Made by a program: the position numbers and the translations under genes | Part shown: in pieces, positions 36,738 to 50,801 of the stretch | Layout of the letters: each line of letters starts with the position of its first letter | Position numbering within the stretch: the stretch's first letter is position 1 | The notes under the pieces: generated by a model | Databases searched by the model: none | What the model saw: only the letters and a program-made list of their open reading frames with translations | What the model was told of the DNA's origin: nothing | Origin: Oasisia sp. SBJ-2009 | Taxonomy: Eukaryota > Annelida > Polychaeta > Sabellida > Siboglinidae | Direction of reading: 5' to 3' | Assembly: GCA_964017155.1 (NCBI GenBank) | Contig: OZ024861.1 | Coordinates: 26,612,128 to 26,676,127 of the forward strand | Length of the DNA stretch: 64,000 nt

Positions 36738-37305
36738 CCTTTCCCTACATCGCGAGTGGGCGAGCATCGCAGCCTTGTGGGCGAGCATCGCGGCCTTGTT
36801 CTGGAGAAGGTTCACGCATTCACTGGAAAATATGTCACCAGCAGAATTGGCACTAAGCATGCAGTGATGCATTGCAATCCCAATGTATACCTGAGTTTGT
36901 CGATAGAGCAGAGCTACCGGAAACGGTGAACGCGCAAGTGGAAGAGTACCTTTTGCTGGGTTGGGCGGGTGCAAGATGTAAGCCATAGACAAAGACGTTT
37001 TTATCAATTGCATCTCCAGGTCCACACCAGTGTCTCTGTCCCCAATGCCATAACCAAAATGCCCCCGCATCGAGTGTTGTACGTAGACACATCACCAGAG
37101 TATTTTATTGTTTTCAAGGGATTATAGCCAGTGAAGGAAGGCGCCTAAAGATTTGTCAGAGTGGGTGGGAAAGTGACGGAGGCACCCTCAAACCGTTGAC
37201 ACGTCATAGCTCCCTATCTACTAATATGCTATCCATGTGCAAATGTGGTAATGTGCAATGCCCGTGCAGGAAATGTGTGGTGATGTGTGTCATTTATTGC
37301 CACAA
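35299..37305 (+). pseudogene. Decayed transposon-encoded protein
   Basis: Plus-strand coding remnants occur in shifting frames. From 35299 to 35799 there is an open stretch with LDIKLEQSIQRASKS and NPFIIKASGVRLHN, ending in LPKCDTFGN. Further on, an open stretch at 36390-36671 has ADERI and VVMLNDTDTGMRLLH. Near 36849 comes GTKHAVMHCNPNVYL. Finally, a Cys cluster CKCGNVQCPCRKC is at about 37238-37276. The order of an NDTD motif, a GTKHA motif and a terminal CxC cluster matches a protein I have seen repeatedly in invertebrate and fish genomes as repeat-encoded, but for which I know no secure name. Several frameshifts and stops make it non-functional. Confidence 0.65.
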
Positions 37306-37553
37306 ATCACAAATTCGAAACTGTCAGAATCGTTGTTAGCTAAAAGTGGGATGGAAAGTTTGTTGTACGTGTATACATGCTAGCTAGATATATAGTACAT
37401 TACAGGTGCTTAATGTCATAAATTACTTGAAAGGTTACAATAGTTTTTGTTTGTCATAATATGTTAAAAGATATCATGAATTGACCATCAATTTCAATTC
37501 TTGGTTTTCTATATTAAAAGGAGGACATGATTTATGCATATGTTTAGGCACAT

Positions 37554-38208
37554 TTGACCTTGACAGAGCGTATACAACCTCTAAAAGTTAATTTAATCTC
37601 ATCAATTTGACTTTATCTCAGCAGAGCTATGGTGATAGCAACTGAGATGCGACCTCTGGCTCATGTATATACCAGTTATATCCCGTTTTGTAATCAGATA
37701 TGCTTTTAATATGTTGATTTTTACCCATTAACTTAACCTTTGACCTATATGGTCAACCGGAAAGGTCATGAAATAATATGTATTTGATTGGGAATAATCA
37801 CAATCATCGAGACGGACATAAAAATCCAGTTTCTAGCTCATTTCGATCGAGAGTTACGGCTTATTGTGTTTCTGCAGTCGACAGTCGTCGTGGATGAGCG
37901 GCCATGTTGGATTTATCATCAAATGTGGCGTCAAATCGTAACATGGATAGGTCAGGCGTGTCGGGAATGTCAATTTTAGGCGGAATTGATACCAAGTTTG
38001 GCTGTCTAGCCCTTCTAGATCCAAAGTTATAGATAAAAGTCTGGTCAGCGGCGGCCATTTTGGATTTCACGCTCCAGTGACCTTATGCCACGGATTTTCA
38101 AAAAGCACCTCCTGGATTGTTGAAAGGCATGGTATGTAGAATACAAATCTAAAGAAAAACTGCGTTTACCTCGAAATTTTTACGGGCCTATATGACAGAG
38201 CCAGGACT
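37554..38208 (-). repeat. Right terminal inverted repeat
   Basis: Inverted partner of 33807-34457; small indels separate the two arms. Confidence 0.9.
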
Positions 38209-38272
38209 AACGTTTTGTTACCATGGAGACCTGAACTAATGTCTATGGTTACTAAGCAGTCAACGTTTCGTT

Positions 38273-40231
<1,959 letters not shown>

Positions 40232-40263
<32 letters not shown>

Positions 40264-40370
40264 CGTGCGTGCGTTTGCGTGCGCGTGCGCGCGTGTGCGT
40301 GTATTGGTGGGCGGGGATGAGTGTGGGTGTGAGTGAGTGTGTGTGTGTGTGTGTGTGTGAGTGTGTGTTC
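40232..40370. repeat. (GT)n/(GCGT)n tract, left half split by retrotransposon
   Basis: Matches the first half of 17219-17530 in unit 2. The other half resumes at 43340. Confidence 0.93.
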
Positions 40371-43339
40371 TTTTCAATTCAATTCAATATCTTTATTTCA
40401 GACTGTCAGTGTCATACAGATGTCCACATAAACATTTAAAAAAAATACAAGTGACTAGAAAACTATAAAAATATTGCACATGGTAAATAGAAGAAAAAAA
40501 ACATTGCACAATGGTACATTCAGTCAAAACTCAACAAAAGCTATTATGTATATACAACATTTTGATCCAATGTCGTCTTATCCTGGATTGCCATTTTATA
40601 TCACTGTTGATAATTGCAATTACCAACTTATTATAAGAGGCATCAAGTCTCCGCATGAATTTATATACAAGGTTTCTAATTACAGCTTTACTATCTGGTA
40701 CATGGTATTCTACAAACATAGTGGAGGCACTGCAATATTTAGGCTGATTTAGCAATAAGCGAAACACATTATTGTAAGCCACATGAAGTTTATGTATACT
40801 TGCTACTGTGTAATTCCACCACAACTGAGCAGTATACATGGGAGAGCAGAAAGTTCTAAGCAAAGTCAGCTTCACTTCAGTGGAACACATGTAAAATTTC
40901 CGCAATAGCGTATTACCCCTAGCATATAGTTGTCGGCATTGCCGTAAAATATCTTTGTCATCACGTAATGTATTAGAAATAAAGTGACCCAAATATTTCA
41001 CATTATCCACCTCCTGGATTGTTTCACCATTAATCTTAAATGATGGAACATCAACATTTTTCATAAATTTACTTTTAAATATTAACACAGCACTTTTCTT
41101 GGAATTGTACTTGATATCATGATTTAGCCCATAGAGTCCACATACCTGCATCAGTTCAGACAGTCCTGATACAGATGGAGACAGAATTACCAAGTCATCA
41201 GCATACATAAGATGGTTGATAGTTGTACTACCTATTACACACCCTGTGTTACATTTGTTTAAAGCTATGGTTAAATCATCCATATATATATTAAAAAGGT
41301 ACGGCGAGAGTATACCACCTTGCCTGACACCATTTGTAACACCAAAATGTTCCGACAATTTACCTGACCATCTTATACACATAGTCTGATTTGAATACCA
41401 ATATATAAGTAGTCTAACAATATATCCAGGTACTCCCCTGTCAATCAACTTTTGAAATAAGATAGAATGTTTCACTCTATCAAACGCTTTAGAAGCATCT
41501 AAAAAACATGTAAACATAGACCCATTTAGACTCCTATGCCTGTCAATAACTTCCTTTAAGACATAAATACACAAGTCTGTCCCATGTTTTTTCTTAAATC
41601 CAAACTGATTGGACATTGTTGACAGCGTAACTGACATTCTGTCTAACAATATGTTTTCAAAAATTTTTTGACACAATACTAGCTAATGCAATAGGTCTGT
41701 AATTGTCTTTGCTGTTAATCTTGCCACATTTATCTTTGATAATAGGAACCAGCACAACAGATAACAAAGAACTAGGTAAAAATCCATGTACAAAAAAACC
41801 AGTTATACACATAGCAAGTAAAGGCACAATGCGCTTATCACAATGTTTAAGGTGTTCAGCATATATACCATCCATACCACAAGTCTTATTTATATCTAGG
41901 CATTTAATAGCATTTTCAACTTCGCTAACTTCCACAACTATATCATTTGTATATTTGGCATCACATTTGATTTGTTGAATATCTATATCCCTAATACAAT
42001 TAAAAAGCTGTTTGAAATGAGACCGCCATAATCCAGTTATTTCATCAATACCAGTAACATCCTCAATACTATTAGGTAAAGGTATATTGCAGTTGTTTAC
42101 CTGGCGTATTTCTTTCCAAAAGTCATCTGGCCTACTTTGCGACAGTTTTTTTGCCAATGAATCTTTTCTAAGTTGGCATTCATGATTTTTCAGAAAACGT
42201 ATAGCATATTTAAACCGTGCCCTAGATGTCTTCATTAGATCAAATACAGGACCATGTTTTGGTCTACCAGCGTCAATCCACATAATGAAACATTCTCTGG
42301 CAGCAGTATGGAGATCTCTGGCATGGTCATTCCAGCCAGGTCTACACTTGTATGGTTTTGTCCTACCCTGCCGACTCACCAGTTCACCATTTGCATTTTT
42401 CATCGATTCAATGATATTATCATAAAATAAATTTATCGCAGATATATGTGCATCATCTGTACAGTTTACATTATTACATATAATAGCATCATGTGGAATA
42501 TTAACATTTTTCAGGTTACACTTTGTTGCCTCAGCATAACTATTAATACATTCATCACTAACTCTATCCCAGCAGATTTTTTGACACTCGTGGGTTGATA
42601 AACCCTCAACCTGAGGCACTAGCTCCAGGGAAACATCGATACATATCGGAATGTGATCCGACGTACAAACACTATATAACACATCTATACTTTGAATAAC
42701 ATTGTGACCATCACTGGTAGACACACAGTGGTCCAACCATGAGGTGGAATCCCACCTTTCACTCAAATAAGTAAAAGTATTTGCTGGCAGTAACAGCTCA
42801 CTAGACAGCAACCAGGAATTTTCCTCACAAAACTGTTTAAAGTGTCTACAAAAAACCGATTCACTGTCACTTATATCTGAGTTCCAATCCCCCAGTACAG
42901 AAATACATGTGGTGTCTAACTCCTCTATCACTGCTTTAATAGCACCAAGATTTTCTAAAAACAGGTCTTCATGAGCATGTGATTCATAAGGCATGTAGAC
43001 ACATAATATAACATATGTCCGGTTACTAATAGTAATTTTAATACCTGTTAGCCAGTCAATGTTTAGATCTAAACAGGTTACATGCATATCAAGGTGTGTG
43101 CGCCATAGTATGGCCACACCACCCGGGTTATGACCCCTACGTAAACGATCCCTGTAATCTACAGTCGCGGCCCCTGTACCATGAAAATTAGAGTGTAGCA
43201 TATTTAAAGATCCAAGATCTTGTTTACTAAACCAAGTTTCTTGGAGGCATACAATATCAATGTCATCATCATTTAATATGTCCAGCACACAGGGTCTATG
43301 GTGTAATTTTGAGGCTTTATTTGGTAGGCCCCTACAGCT
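40371..43339 (-). mobile_element. 5'-truncated non-LTR retrotransposon inside a GT tract, unit 3
   Basis: A minus-strand element of the same family as 18027-20506 and almost identical where they overlap, but about 0.5 kb longer at the 5' end. The 3' end (left) has only two TTCAA-type units. Target duplication cannot be read because both flanks are GT repeats. The position differs from the unit 2 insertion, and each unit shows the empty site of the other, so these are two independent insertion events. Confidence 0.9.
40531..43330 (-). pseudogene. Non-LTR ORF2 remnant: endonuclease plus reverse transcriptase, unit 3
   Basis: Nearly complete AP-like endonuclease: CLQETW at about 43231-43250, GDWNSD at about 42880-42897 and SDHIPI at about 42645-42663. 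A reverse transcriptase follows, with DASKAFDRV, GVRQGGILSP and YADD at about 41193-41207, and a C-terminus ending at 40531. One frameshift lies near 41660-41676: an extra base in the A/T run within the SIVSK motif, where unit 2 is in frame. At the nonsense site of the unit 2 copy this copy has an intact Tyr codon. The start of the endonuclease and any ORF1 are missing. A long frame reading on into the GT tract is artefactual. Confidence 0.9.
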
Positions 43340-43457
43340 ATGTGTGTGTGTGTGTGTGAGTGTGTGTGCGTGTGCGTGTGCGTGTGCGTGTGCGTGTGCG
43401 TGTGCGTGTGTGCGTGTGTGTGTGTGAATGTGTGTGTGTGTGTGGGTGTGTGTGTGT

Positions 43458-43496
<39 letters not shown>

Positions 43497-43630
43497 TGAG
43501 TGTGTGTGCGTGCGTGTGTGCGCGTGTGCGTGCGTGGGTGGGCGGGGATGAGTGTGAGTGTCCGCGCGTGTGCGTGTGTGTACGGGGGGGGGGGGGGGCG
43601 TGTGGCGTTTGTGTGCGTGTACGTGTGTGT
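43340..43630. repeat. (GT)n/(GCGT)n tract, right half
   Basis: Continuation of the tract at 40232-40370, with about eight TGCGTG units, GGGT variants and a run of about 14 G near 43584-43597. Confidence 0.93.
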
Positions 43631-44394
43631 CGTATTTACATTCATTGCTTACTCCTATTAGAAAACCTATGCAGCATCGATCATCTGGTTCTGTTTTACA
43701 TTTTACCCCAACAGTAAATACAAATATTGGGAGTAGGTGTTTTTTCTGTGACTGTATTACTCGTTGGAATAGAGGTCTATGCTTTCTTCGATCAAGTGTT
43801 AGATCACACGCAGGCTGAGTTATTATGCGATTCTTAAATATTTTAAATATCTTGCTTTTACATTTTTTTATTAGTAATGGTTTATGAAAAATATATATAA
43901 AAAATCAGATTACTTTACTAAAACGTTACGTTGCGGTTTGTGTACGTGACAATCAATTGCTACATGTGACCTTCGTCAAGCATAACCATTGCCAATAGTA
44001 TTTATAATGATAACGTATGGGCGGCATCATATATGCTATATCAAACTGATCCCATTTTGTGTGGAAACACCGGTGATATGCAAAAGGTTACGTGACGTGA
44101 TAATGTTAGTGTACGCTGCGCACGCGTTTGATGATAATATACTATATTTTTGCTCTAAAATCAATAAGAAACTTTATATTATCGGTAATGTCTATGATAA
44201 TATAAAGTCTTCTTCGGAAGGAGGGTGCAGATTAATACAAAAAAGAAATGTGACGATGACAACATTATATCCGCACAAAACAATCTCTTACACATATAAG
44301 CACGCTCTTTTTTTCTCCCGTTAATCTCTCCCTCAGCCTCCCCTCTCTCCCTCTCCTTCCTTTATCCTTTCTTCCCTCCCTCTACCCCCTCACT
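43631..44394. other. AT-rich flank including the empty site of the unit 2 retrotransposon
   Basis: The sequence GCGCACGCGTTTGATGATAATATACTATA at about 44118-44146 is uninterrupted here and occupied in unit 2. No gene is seen. Confidence 0.55.
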
Positions 44395-44709
44395 ACATCA
44401 TCAGAATAATGTTTGTTAGTGCTAATATCACCCATCTATATAATCCCTTATATAGAATACCATTATAAAGAAGTGTATTGGTGATTTGGCACAGCAGCAC
44501 CTCGACCATGGATTGAATTACCTGTGAACATTCGTGCATCCGGGACATTGTGTATGTTTAGAAAGTGTTTAATTACAGGCATATATTTTTATTAGAGATT
44601 TCAATTAATTCAAATTGTTTTGAAATGACGGACAATGCTTTAGAATTTAATTTTAGTGCCATACACGTTTTAATCAGTGTTTATGTTTTAGATTAATTTA
44701 TAGATTTAT

Positions 44710-44807
<98 letters not shown>

Positions 44808-45110
44808 GCACACAGTTTTAGTAAAGGTTTTAATTTTATATTAATTTATATAATTTACATTCCTAGTTTTAGTAGTATTCATCTTAAAAACAGTGTTTAA
44901 TTTATTTTAAATTAATTTATATAATTTACATACAAAGGTTTAGTAATACTTCTTAAAACCAAAAAATGAAAATGATTTATATTAATTTATATAATTTACA
45001 TTTCTATTTATTAATATACATTTAGTATATTTCTTGTGCAGAGCAACGATCCGCCATGCGGGAATTAGCGCTATATAAAAAAACTGTATTATTATTATTA
45101 TTATTAATAT
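44395..45110 (+). mobile_element. Old LINE 3' end with reverse-transcriptase C-terminus
   Basis: At 44494-44595 the plus strand reads AAPRPWIELPVNIRASGTLC and ends at TAG. The pattern A-A-P-R-x-W-x-x-L-P-x-x-x-R is a common C-terminal signature of CR1-like reverse-transcriptase ORFs. A 3' UTR with (CA)n and (TA)n tracts (about 44711-44806) follows, then GGAATTAGCGCTATATAAA and (TTA)n. It is strongly 5' truncated and has a stop just upstream of the readable part. Unit 1 keeps only the 3' part; unit 2 lacks it. Confidence 0.7.
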
Positions 45111-48100
45111 TTAAACCGTTCAGTGTACATTTTTAGCAAATAGATGAAAGAAATGAACAAATGAGTAGCGCTGCAATCCGTTTTCGTTCTGATGCACAAT
45201 GTGTCAGAGTGAACAAGTTTGTAAGGTTGTTTTTCTCTCTTTGTCTGTCTCTCTTCTGATTTACCTCTCCCCATCCCATCCTTTTAAAAATACTCAACAT
45301 TTTCTCCCTTCCTCCCTGATTGGCGGCCCCTCGCCGTCCCCCTCTCCTACTCCCTCACTTTCTTTATCCTCTACTATTTCCCTTCCCACTGTCCCTCTAC
45401 ACCTCTCTTCCTCCATACTTTCATCAACCAATCCTTTTCACCCCTCCCGTCATTCTAATTAAACCGCAATTCGGTACGGTCATGGGTATTTGCACATTCG
45501 ACAAAAACAGCGAATCTACGTGTGCCATTCAAGGCAAACTTGATTTGCCCGTGTGTAATACCTGTCTTGTTTCATTGTCAGTTTAACAATGCTTCACTGC
45601 CGTGGACATTCTTAGACTGACATGCGGCCTCCGACAATGGTATGTTCTTGGTCCCGCGCAAGAACGCACTAATTGACTGTCGCGTTGAACATGACAGTTG
45701 CTACAAACAAATGACTTAAGCGTTCGATCGAAAGCATGGATTTGTCGAATTTTAAGTGCAGTTGTAGTGGTAATGCAGTTCTCACGGTTTTCAGTACAAG
45801 ACCAACTTCACGTGTTTACGGATGGTTCGTTTAGGGTCGGGTGCAGCGGATCGTATGATATTCAGCAAACGATACACATTTGACGCTCTATGTGGTTTGA
45901 CAGTTGGTCTCGAATGAGCTGCACATGTTGCAGTTTGGGGAGTCATCAGACATTGGGATATACAATTTGACGCCAAAAAGAGAGCCACGACTGCTACAGA
46001 CAATTGCTTTAAGGTAGGCTATGTGTGTAATGTTGTTTTAGAACGGCAACTGTTGGTAGTACAATACATTAGTTGCCAAGTGGTACATGCAGTGTCGACA
46101 TTCTGTATCGCTAACATGCATAGTCAAACCAGCAAGGCATTACGGAAGACAAACATTATCATCATTATGCATAACTGTTAGCATCTTTCTACTGTGAATA
46201 TAATTACACAGATAATACATTTCTCATTAATCAAAACATTACTTGGCAACATAGTTTATATGTAATGAATGGATCCACTTGCTGATTTGCGTCGATGTAA
46301 ATCGTAGGTAAGCATTGTATTTATTTATCAAAGAAAATAACTAATAATGTTTTAATCCACCTGTGTTTATTATTTTAAATTATGAATTCTCGTATATCAA
46401 GGCGAGTTATATTATTCACTGTAGGGTGTACTGTATTATGTATCTGCGTTTAAAAATAATGCCTTATTTAATTTTATGAAGGAGGAAATGTCGGCGACGC
46501 CATATTGTTGCCCAACTTCCGCTATAGAACCATGAATCTGGTTAAGTCTACATTAATAATTATAGTTATGCGTGTTAACATGTGTTATGTATGATACGAC
46601 ATAGCATGACATATAAGCGAAGTTGTAATGTAATGCTACAAAATAAATAACGTCAGATATATCAGCTTACGTGTTTTACAAGTTGACACCACAATTTCAC
46701 CAGCTAAGGCTCGGCATGGGTTTATAAGCAAACAAAATGGCTACCTTCTGCAACTGAGTGTTCCGACCGCACGTGGCGGAAGGGGTTACCAGTGACGCTC
46801 ATCCTATGGAGGTCACAACCGGTGCGGCGAACCGGGGTTTGGGCCAGGTAATTTCCCTCCCATAGGAACACTTCCGACGGAAGTCGGTCAGTTGTGAGGG
46901 AGTAAGGATTGTGACCAACCGTGCCAGGGAACGTTATGAGGAGCAACCGATGAGGTACCCCTGGCCGAACTAGTTACATTAGATTGTACTACAGGCTATA
47001 TACCCAGTGTCTCCCACTTCCTCATTCCCTCTCTTTTGTTTTTCAAAGTTTTTTTCTTGTAGGAAACAGTTATACTCGCAACAGCACATTGACTTATTTT
47101 AACGTATATTGTAAATGTTTTAACAGCTTTAATCGTACACAACTCAGCCTCACGGTAAGCTTTAGTTAATTTGTTGTACGTACGTAAATATTATTGAAAG
47201 ATATAAAAATGCTTGAACTCTCTTACATTTCAAATGTGGAACGTCCACGCCTAAGTATACGTCGCCTTGTATGTAACTACAAGGGGACGTACCTAATTAT
47301 ATGTTGGAATGATATTATATTGTATTAAAAAATATTTATTTTAATATCTGTTGATATATTTCATGATTTTTTCATTCTATAGTAATAATTATTATATTTT
47401 TCGTATATCGCGCTTATCCAAATAACTGTTTTGGCTGGAATTATAATTGTAAAAGAATTAATACAATGCATAAAATCATCAATATTTTATTGATAGTACA
47501 TTTTTAAGATACAATCATTTCTACTATACAAAATAAACTACATTGTCTTTAGTCAACAATAAGTAAATAAATATAACTATGGTATATTAATAATACTACA
47601 TTGAATGTATGAATAAATAACTGCGATCATTCATTGTTAAGATACCTTTAAAAATGAGTTTGCATAAGTTTACACAGGTATAATATTACCTAGAATAACC
47701 TTTTCTTTGATATATTCATTATTATTATTAATATTGTTTCTTAATAATTAAGAAACACAGTTAATACAAATACCCAGTCAGTATAATCGTGTACATTACC
47801 AACCTTTCATACGTGATATGAAGAGTTCAAAACCACAACTAGCAGGCTTGTCCATAAAAATGAGTTGGTGCATGCTTTGTGTACTATTTATTATGTATTC
47901 CTGTCAGTTCATGTACCTGTATATTAATTTTCTAATAATGCAGTTGTGACATAATACAGTTGTGACTGATTGCAGTCAGAATACTGTGTTTTAATGCAAA
48001 AGCACTGCTAAATGTTTCTCTAAACCAATTTTTTTTCACTTGTACAGTTTAGGGTAATGTCGGTTCAGTGCTGTGTGTGGTAGGTTCATACCCTGCTGGT

Positions 48101-48209
48101 GTTCTTTATGCAAACACTACATGTTGTGTGCACACACATTGATTCCATTTCATCAGTTCAGGTGGTTTTGTGATATCTTAGAAATGTATTAACTGTAGTC
48201 AAACTTATA
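45111..48209. other. Non-coding flank of unit 3, no gene seen
   Basis: Counterpart of 2171-5258. It includes the constant CpG-bearing block at 46698-47050. No exon signals that I can support. Confidence 0.5.
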
Positions 48210-48310
48210 ATGTGTTTGTGTGTGTGTGTGTGTGTGTGAGTGTGTGTGTGGGTGGGTGTTTGTGTGTGTGTGTGTGTGTTTGTGTGTGTGTGATTGTGTC
48301 GGTGTGTGGG

Positions 48311-48341
<31 letters not shown>

Positions 48342-48367
48342 GTGTGTGTGTGAGAGTGAGTGAGTGT

Positions 48368-48424
<57 letters not shown>

Positions 48425-48425
48425 T
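48210..48425. repeat. Compound (GT)n microsatellite, unit 3
   Basis: Counterpart of 5259-5551, with a different order of GGGT and GAGT variants. Confidence 0.95.
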
Positions 48426-49474
48426 GTACCGGTAAGCAGGAATATGAACTTCGCCTTGATAAATGTTGCCAAACAAAGAGGGATTAATATACAACGTCAG
48501 AGTTCTGCCAAGTTATCAAGTTAAATACAACAATCATAACTCTTGTAGAGATCAGCTTAGAATATGTTGAGGACTGCAGTAATGATATTAAGAAGTCAAG
48601 GGGTAAGTAAGGCCCATATCCCAGTGTTGCAATGTTGTACGCGTTTAATGAACTGTATCAACAAAGTAATGTTTGCCATTTATGAAATGTTTTGACAATT
48701 ATGTTTCAGTAAATTTGAATCTTTTTTCCAAGGGAGTGGAATTGTTTTTGTGTAAATAACATGTGAACGTTCACAGCAGAGAGGTTAGAGAATAAATATA
48801 TGAAACTATAGTAATATGTTACGGTTGATCTAATTTCTTAGTTGCTCTGTTACATATAAATAAGAAAAATCCATATAAATGAAACCATGACCATACGTTC
48901 TGAAATCCTTTCCACCTTTATATAAAACCGACATTTGTATAATTCTTACTTCACTACGCCCACTCATTCTTCTAGCCATACATTTATTTTTGGGATCTAG
49001 ATTGCCTTGGGAATGGAACATAGCAACAGGAGGTCATGTTTATTAAGTAATCGTTTTTATGGGTTCAACACACATTAATGTTGTACTTTTACACAAAAAC
49101 CTATATTACTAGTCACTACTCAACCCCTGGCACATACACATATTGTGCACAGATAGGCATTAGCATTCTGCATTTGTTAACATAAATTGATATTAAGGAT
49201 ACAATAGCAGAAGTTCAAGAAGTTTTCAGAAGTGCCCAATTTCTAAAATCGATTGATTGATGGTGACCTTGGATTAATGCAAACTACACCAGTTTGCAAC
49301 TCTACGACAGGAATAATCGTAGCGGGGAGATGCAGGGCTTTCTAATTATGTAAAATTTAAGTGTGTGTGGGGGTGGTGTAAAAATCGATCTGTTAGAGAG
49401 ATCTGCCACTCCCCTAATATATCAGTTACACATATGTAAAGCTGGACCAGGAAAGAAATAACCACTAACTCTTG
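48426..49474. other. Non-coding flank downstream of the gene, unit 3
   Basis: Counterpart of 5552-6579. It has a 12-bp tandem gain (GATCTGTTAGAGA near 49387) not seen in units 1 and 2. Confidence 0.5.
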
Positions 49475-50654
49475 CACTTCGATATATCTGATAATTTATT
49501 TAACAAGACATTTGCCACAGTGGCAACAACCGATGGACAAACAAATAAACTTATCCTCATGACATGTATAGTTTGTTGTAAAAGTTCACATCATATAAAC
49601 TAATAAAATGTATGCCATGAGAACACGCAATATTTGTATATAACAATAACATGTAGGTAGGTGCATACTATACAATGAAGCAAGATGGACCGAAATTGAA
49701 ACAAATAATGGTTACCTTAACATTTAAAATAAAATTACTACATATGACTGATCATAACAATTGTGTTACAAGAAATCAAAACAACATCACAATTATAAAA
49801 GCATGCAAGTTATAATGTATACAGTGTACCAAGCTTTATCATAAACTTACGACGTATACAAAGCATATAATAAACTAAGCAATAAATAATAAACTAGTGA
49901 ATGAAAAAGTGATACCATCATAAAGATGGTAGTCGTTCGTACATTTTACCACATTAAAGAGTCAACAATTTAAATGTATACTAAAATACTGCTGCACTGA
50001 TCCTGATGATAAATAAGTTGAGCTTCTATAAAACAGTTTGTCTCGCATGCACAGTTATGTAAAATATAAAATATAAATTATGTGGAAGTATACAATACTA
50101 TAAGTGGAAGTATGCAACACTATCAGTGGAAGTATAGAATACTGTCAGCAGAAGTATATATAATACTATCAGTATACAATACTATCAGTGGAAATACACA
50201 ATACTACATTCAATGTATTCTGTTGGTGCTACACAGCTTTGGTTGAGGGTCAGAGTTCCATTTGTAGACTCACTTTTGAATATTCAAGGAAACAGTAGGT
50301 CCATTACAAAAGATCACAGTACAGACCCTCAGTCTCAATGGCCCCTCCCCGGCATATACCTCTGGAATTATGCAATTTTTTTCAGAATAAATTCATAATC
50401 AAAACTTGTAATTTACATCAGTTTGCATAGACCCGTGGCACTTCTTGGCAACATATTGGTCATAATGTATCAGGTACAGACATGAAAACTAACTAGTTTT
50501 AAGCTATTTCATTTACATGTAATTCACATGATTAATACGGCATTCGGCCGATGTTCTTAAATTTACCCGATGCGATTCAGCCCTTCTGCTGAAACAGTAA
50601 ACTTGGTGAGAGATGCCATCTACTTCCGTCCACATGACCAACTTGGTTGTCGAT
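49475..50654 (-). other. Candidate 3' UTR with AATAAA, unit 3
   Basis: The minus-strand AATAAA is at 49495-49500, the first after the stop codon of exon j. The internal repeat of about 25 bp around GGAAGTATACAATACTAT is present as in the other units. Confidence 0.4.
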
Positions 50655-50801
50655 TCACGACGATGGTCCCTTTTCAGCAATGTTTGATGCACTCCCGGCT
50701 GAGTGCAGCCTCCGACTGCTGTGACGATTCGGTGAGTATGCTCGCTTTGGATATGCCCCCTCACTTGGATACGCCTCCTCACTGGTCAGTCTGTCTGTGT
50801 C
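50655..50801 (-). CDS. Coiled-coil protein, terminal exon j, unit 3
   Basis: Forty-eight codons plus TGA, acceptor TCAACAG. Contains a single PSEGAY hexapeptide where units 1 and 2 have two, and ends AEKGPSS in place of AEKGSSS. The 18-bp in-frame difference and the intact frame elsewhere support real coding sequence. This is the C-terminus expected for the transcript that begins with exons a to c. Confidence 0.73.
   Translation of the reverse strand, partial: DTDRLTSEEAYPSEGAYPKRAYSPNRHSSRRLHSAGSASNIAEKGPSS

Larger units (their letters stand above)
33807..38208 (+). mobile_element. 4.4-kb DNA transposon with long terminal inverted repeats
   Basis: The element starts AGTCCAGGCTCTG and ends, on the reverse complement, AGTCCTGGCTCTG. 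About 650 bp at each end are inverted copies (33807-34457 and 37554-38208), roughly 90 percent alike by eye. The unoccupied site is in unit 1 at about 15222 (CAGTCAACGTTTTGTTACC). Filled and empty sites together give a target duplication of AACGT (33802-33806 and 38209-38213). The same alignment allows TAGTCC termini with a 3-bp ACG duplication, so the duplication length is ambiguous. The interior carries a decayed plus-strand coding region and a (GA)n tract (about 36693-36734). I cannot assign a superfamily. Confidence 0.9.
15908..38272. repeat. Duplicon unit 2
   Basis: Second unit, enlarged by a retrotransposon (18027-20506) and a long-TIR DNA transposon (33807-38208), and with a deletion of about 0.96 kb at about 20755 relative to unit 3. 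It has exons d to j, all open with intact splice sites. Its left part shares substitutions and indels with unit 3, and its right part shares them with unit 1. Confidence 0.9.
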
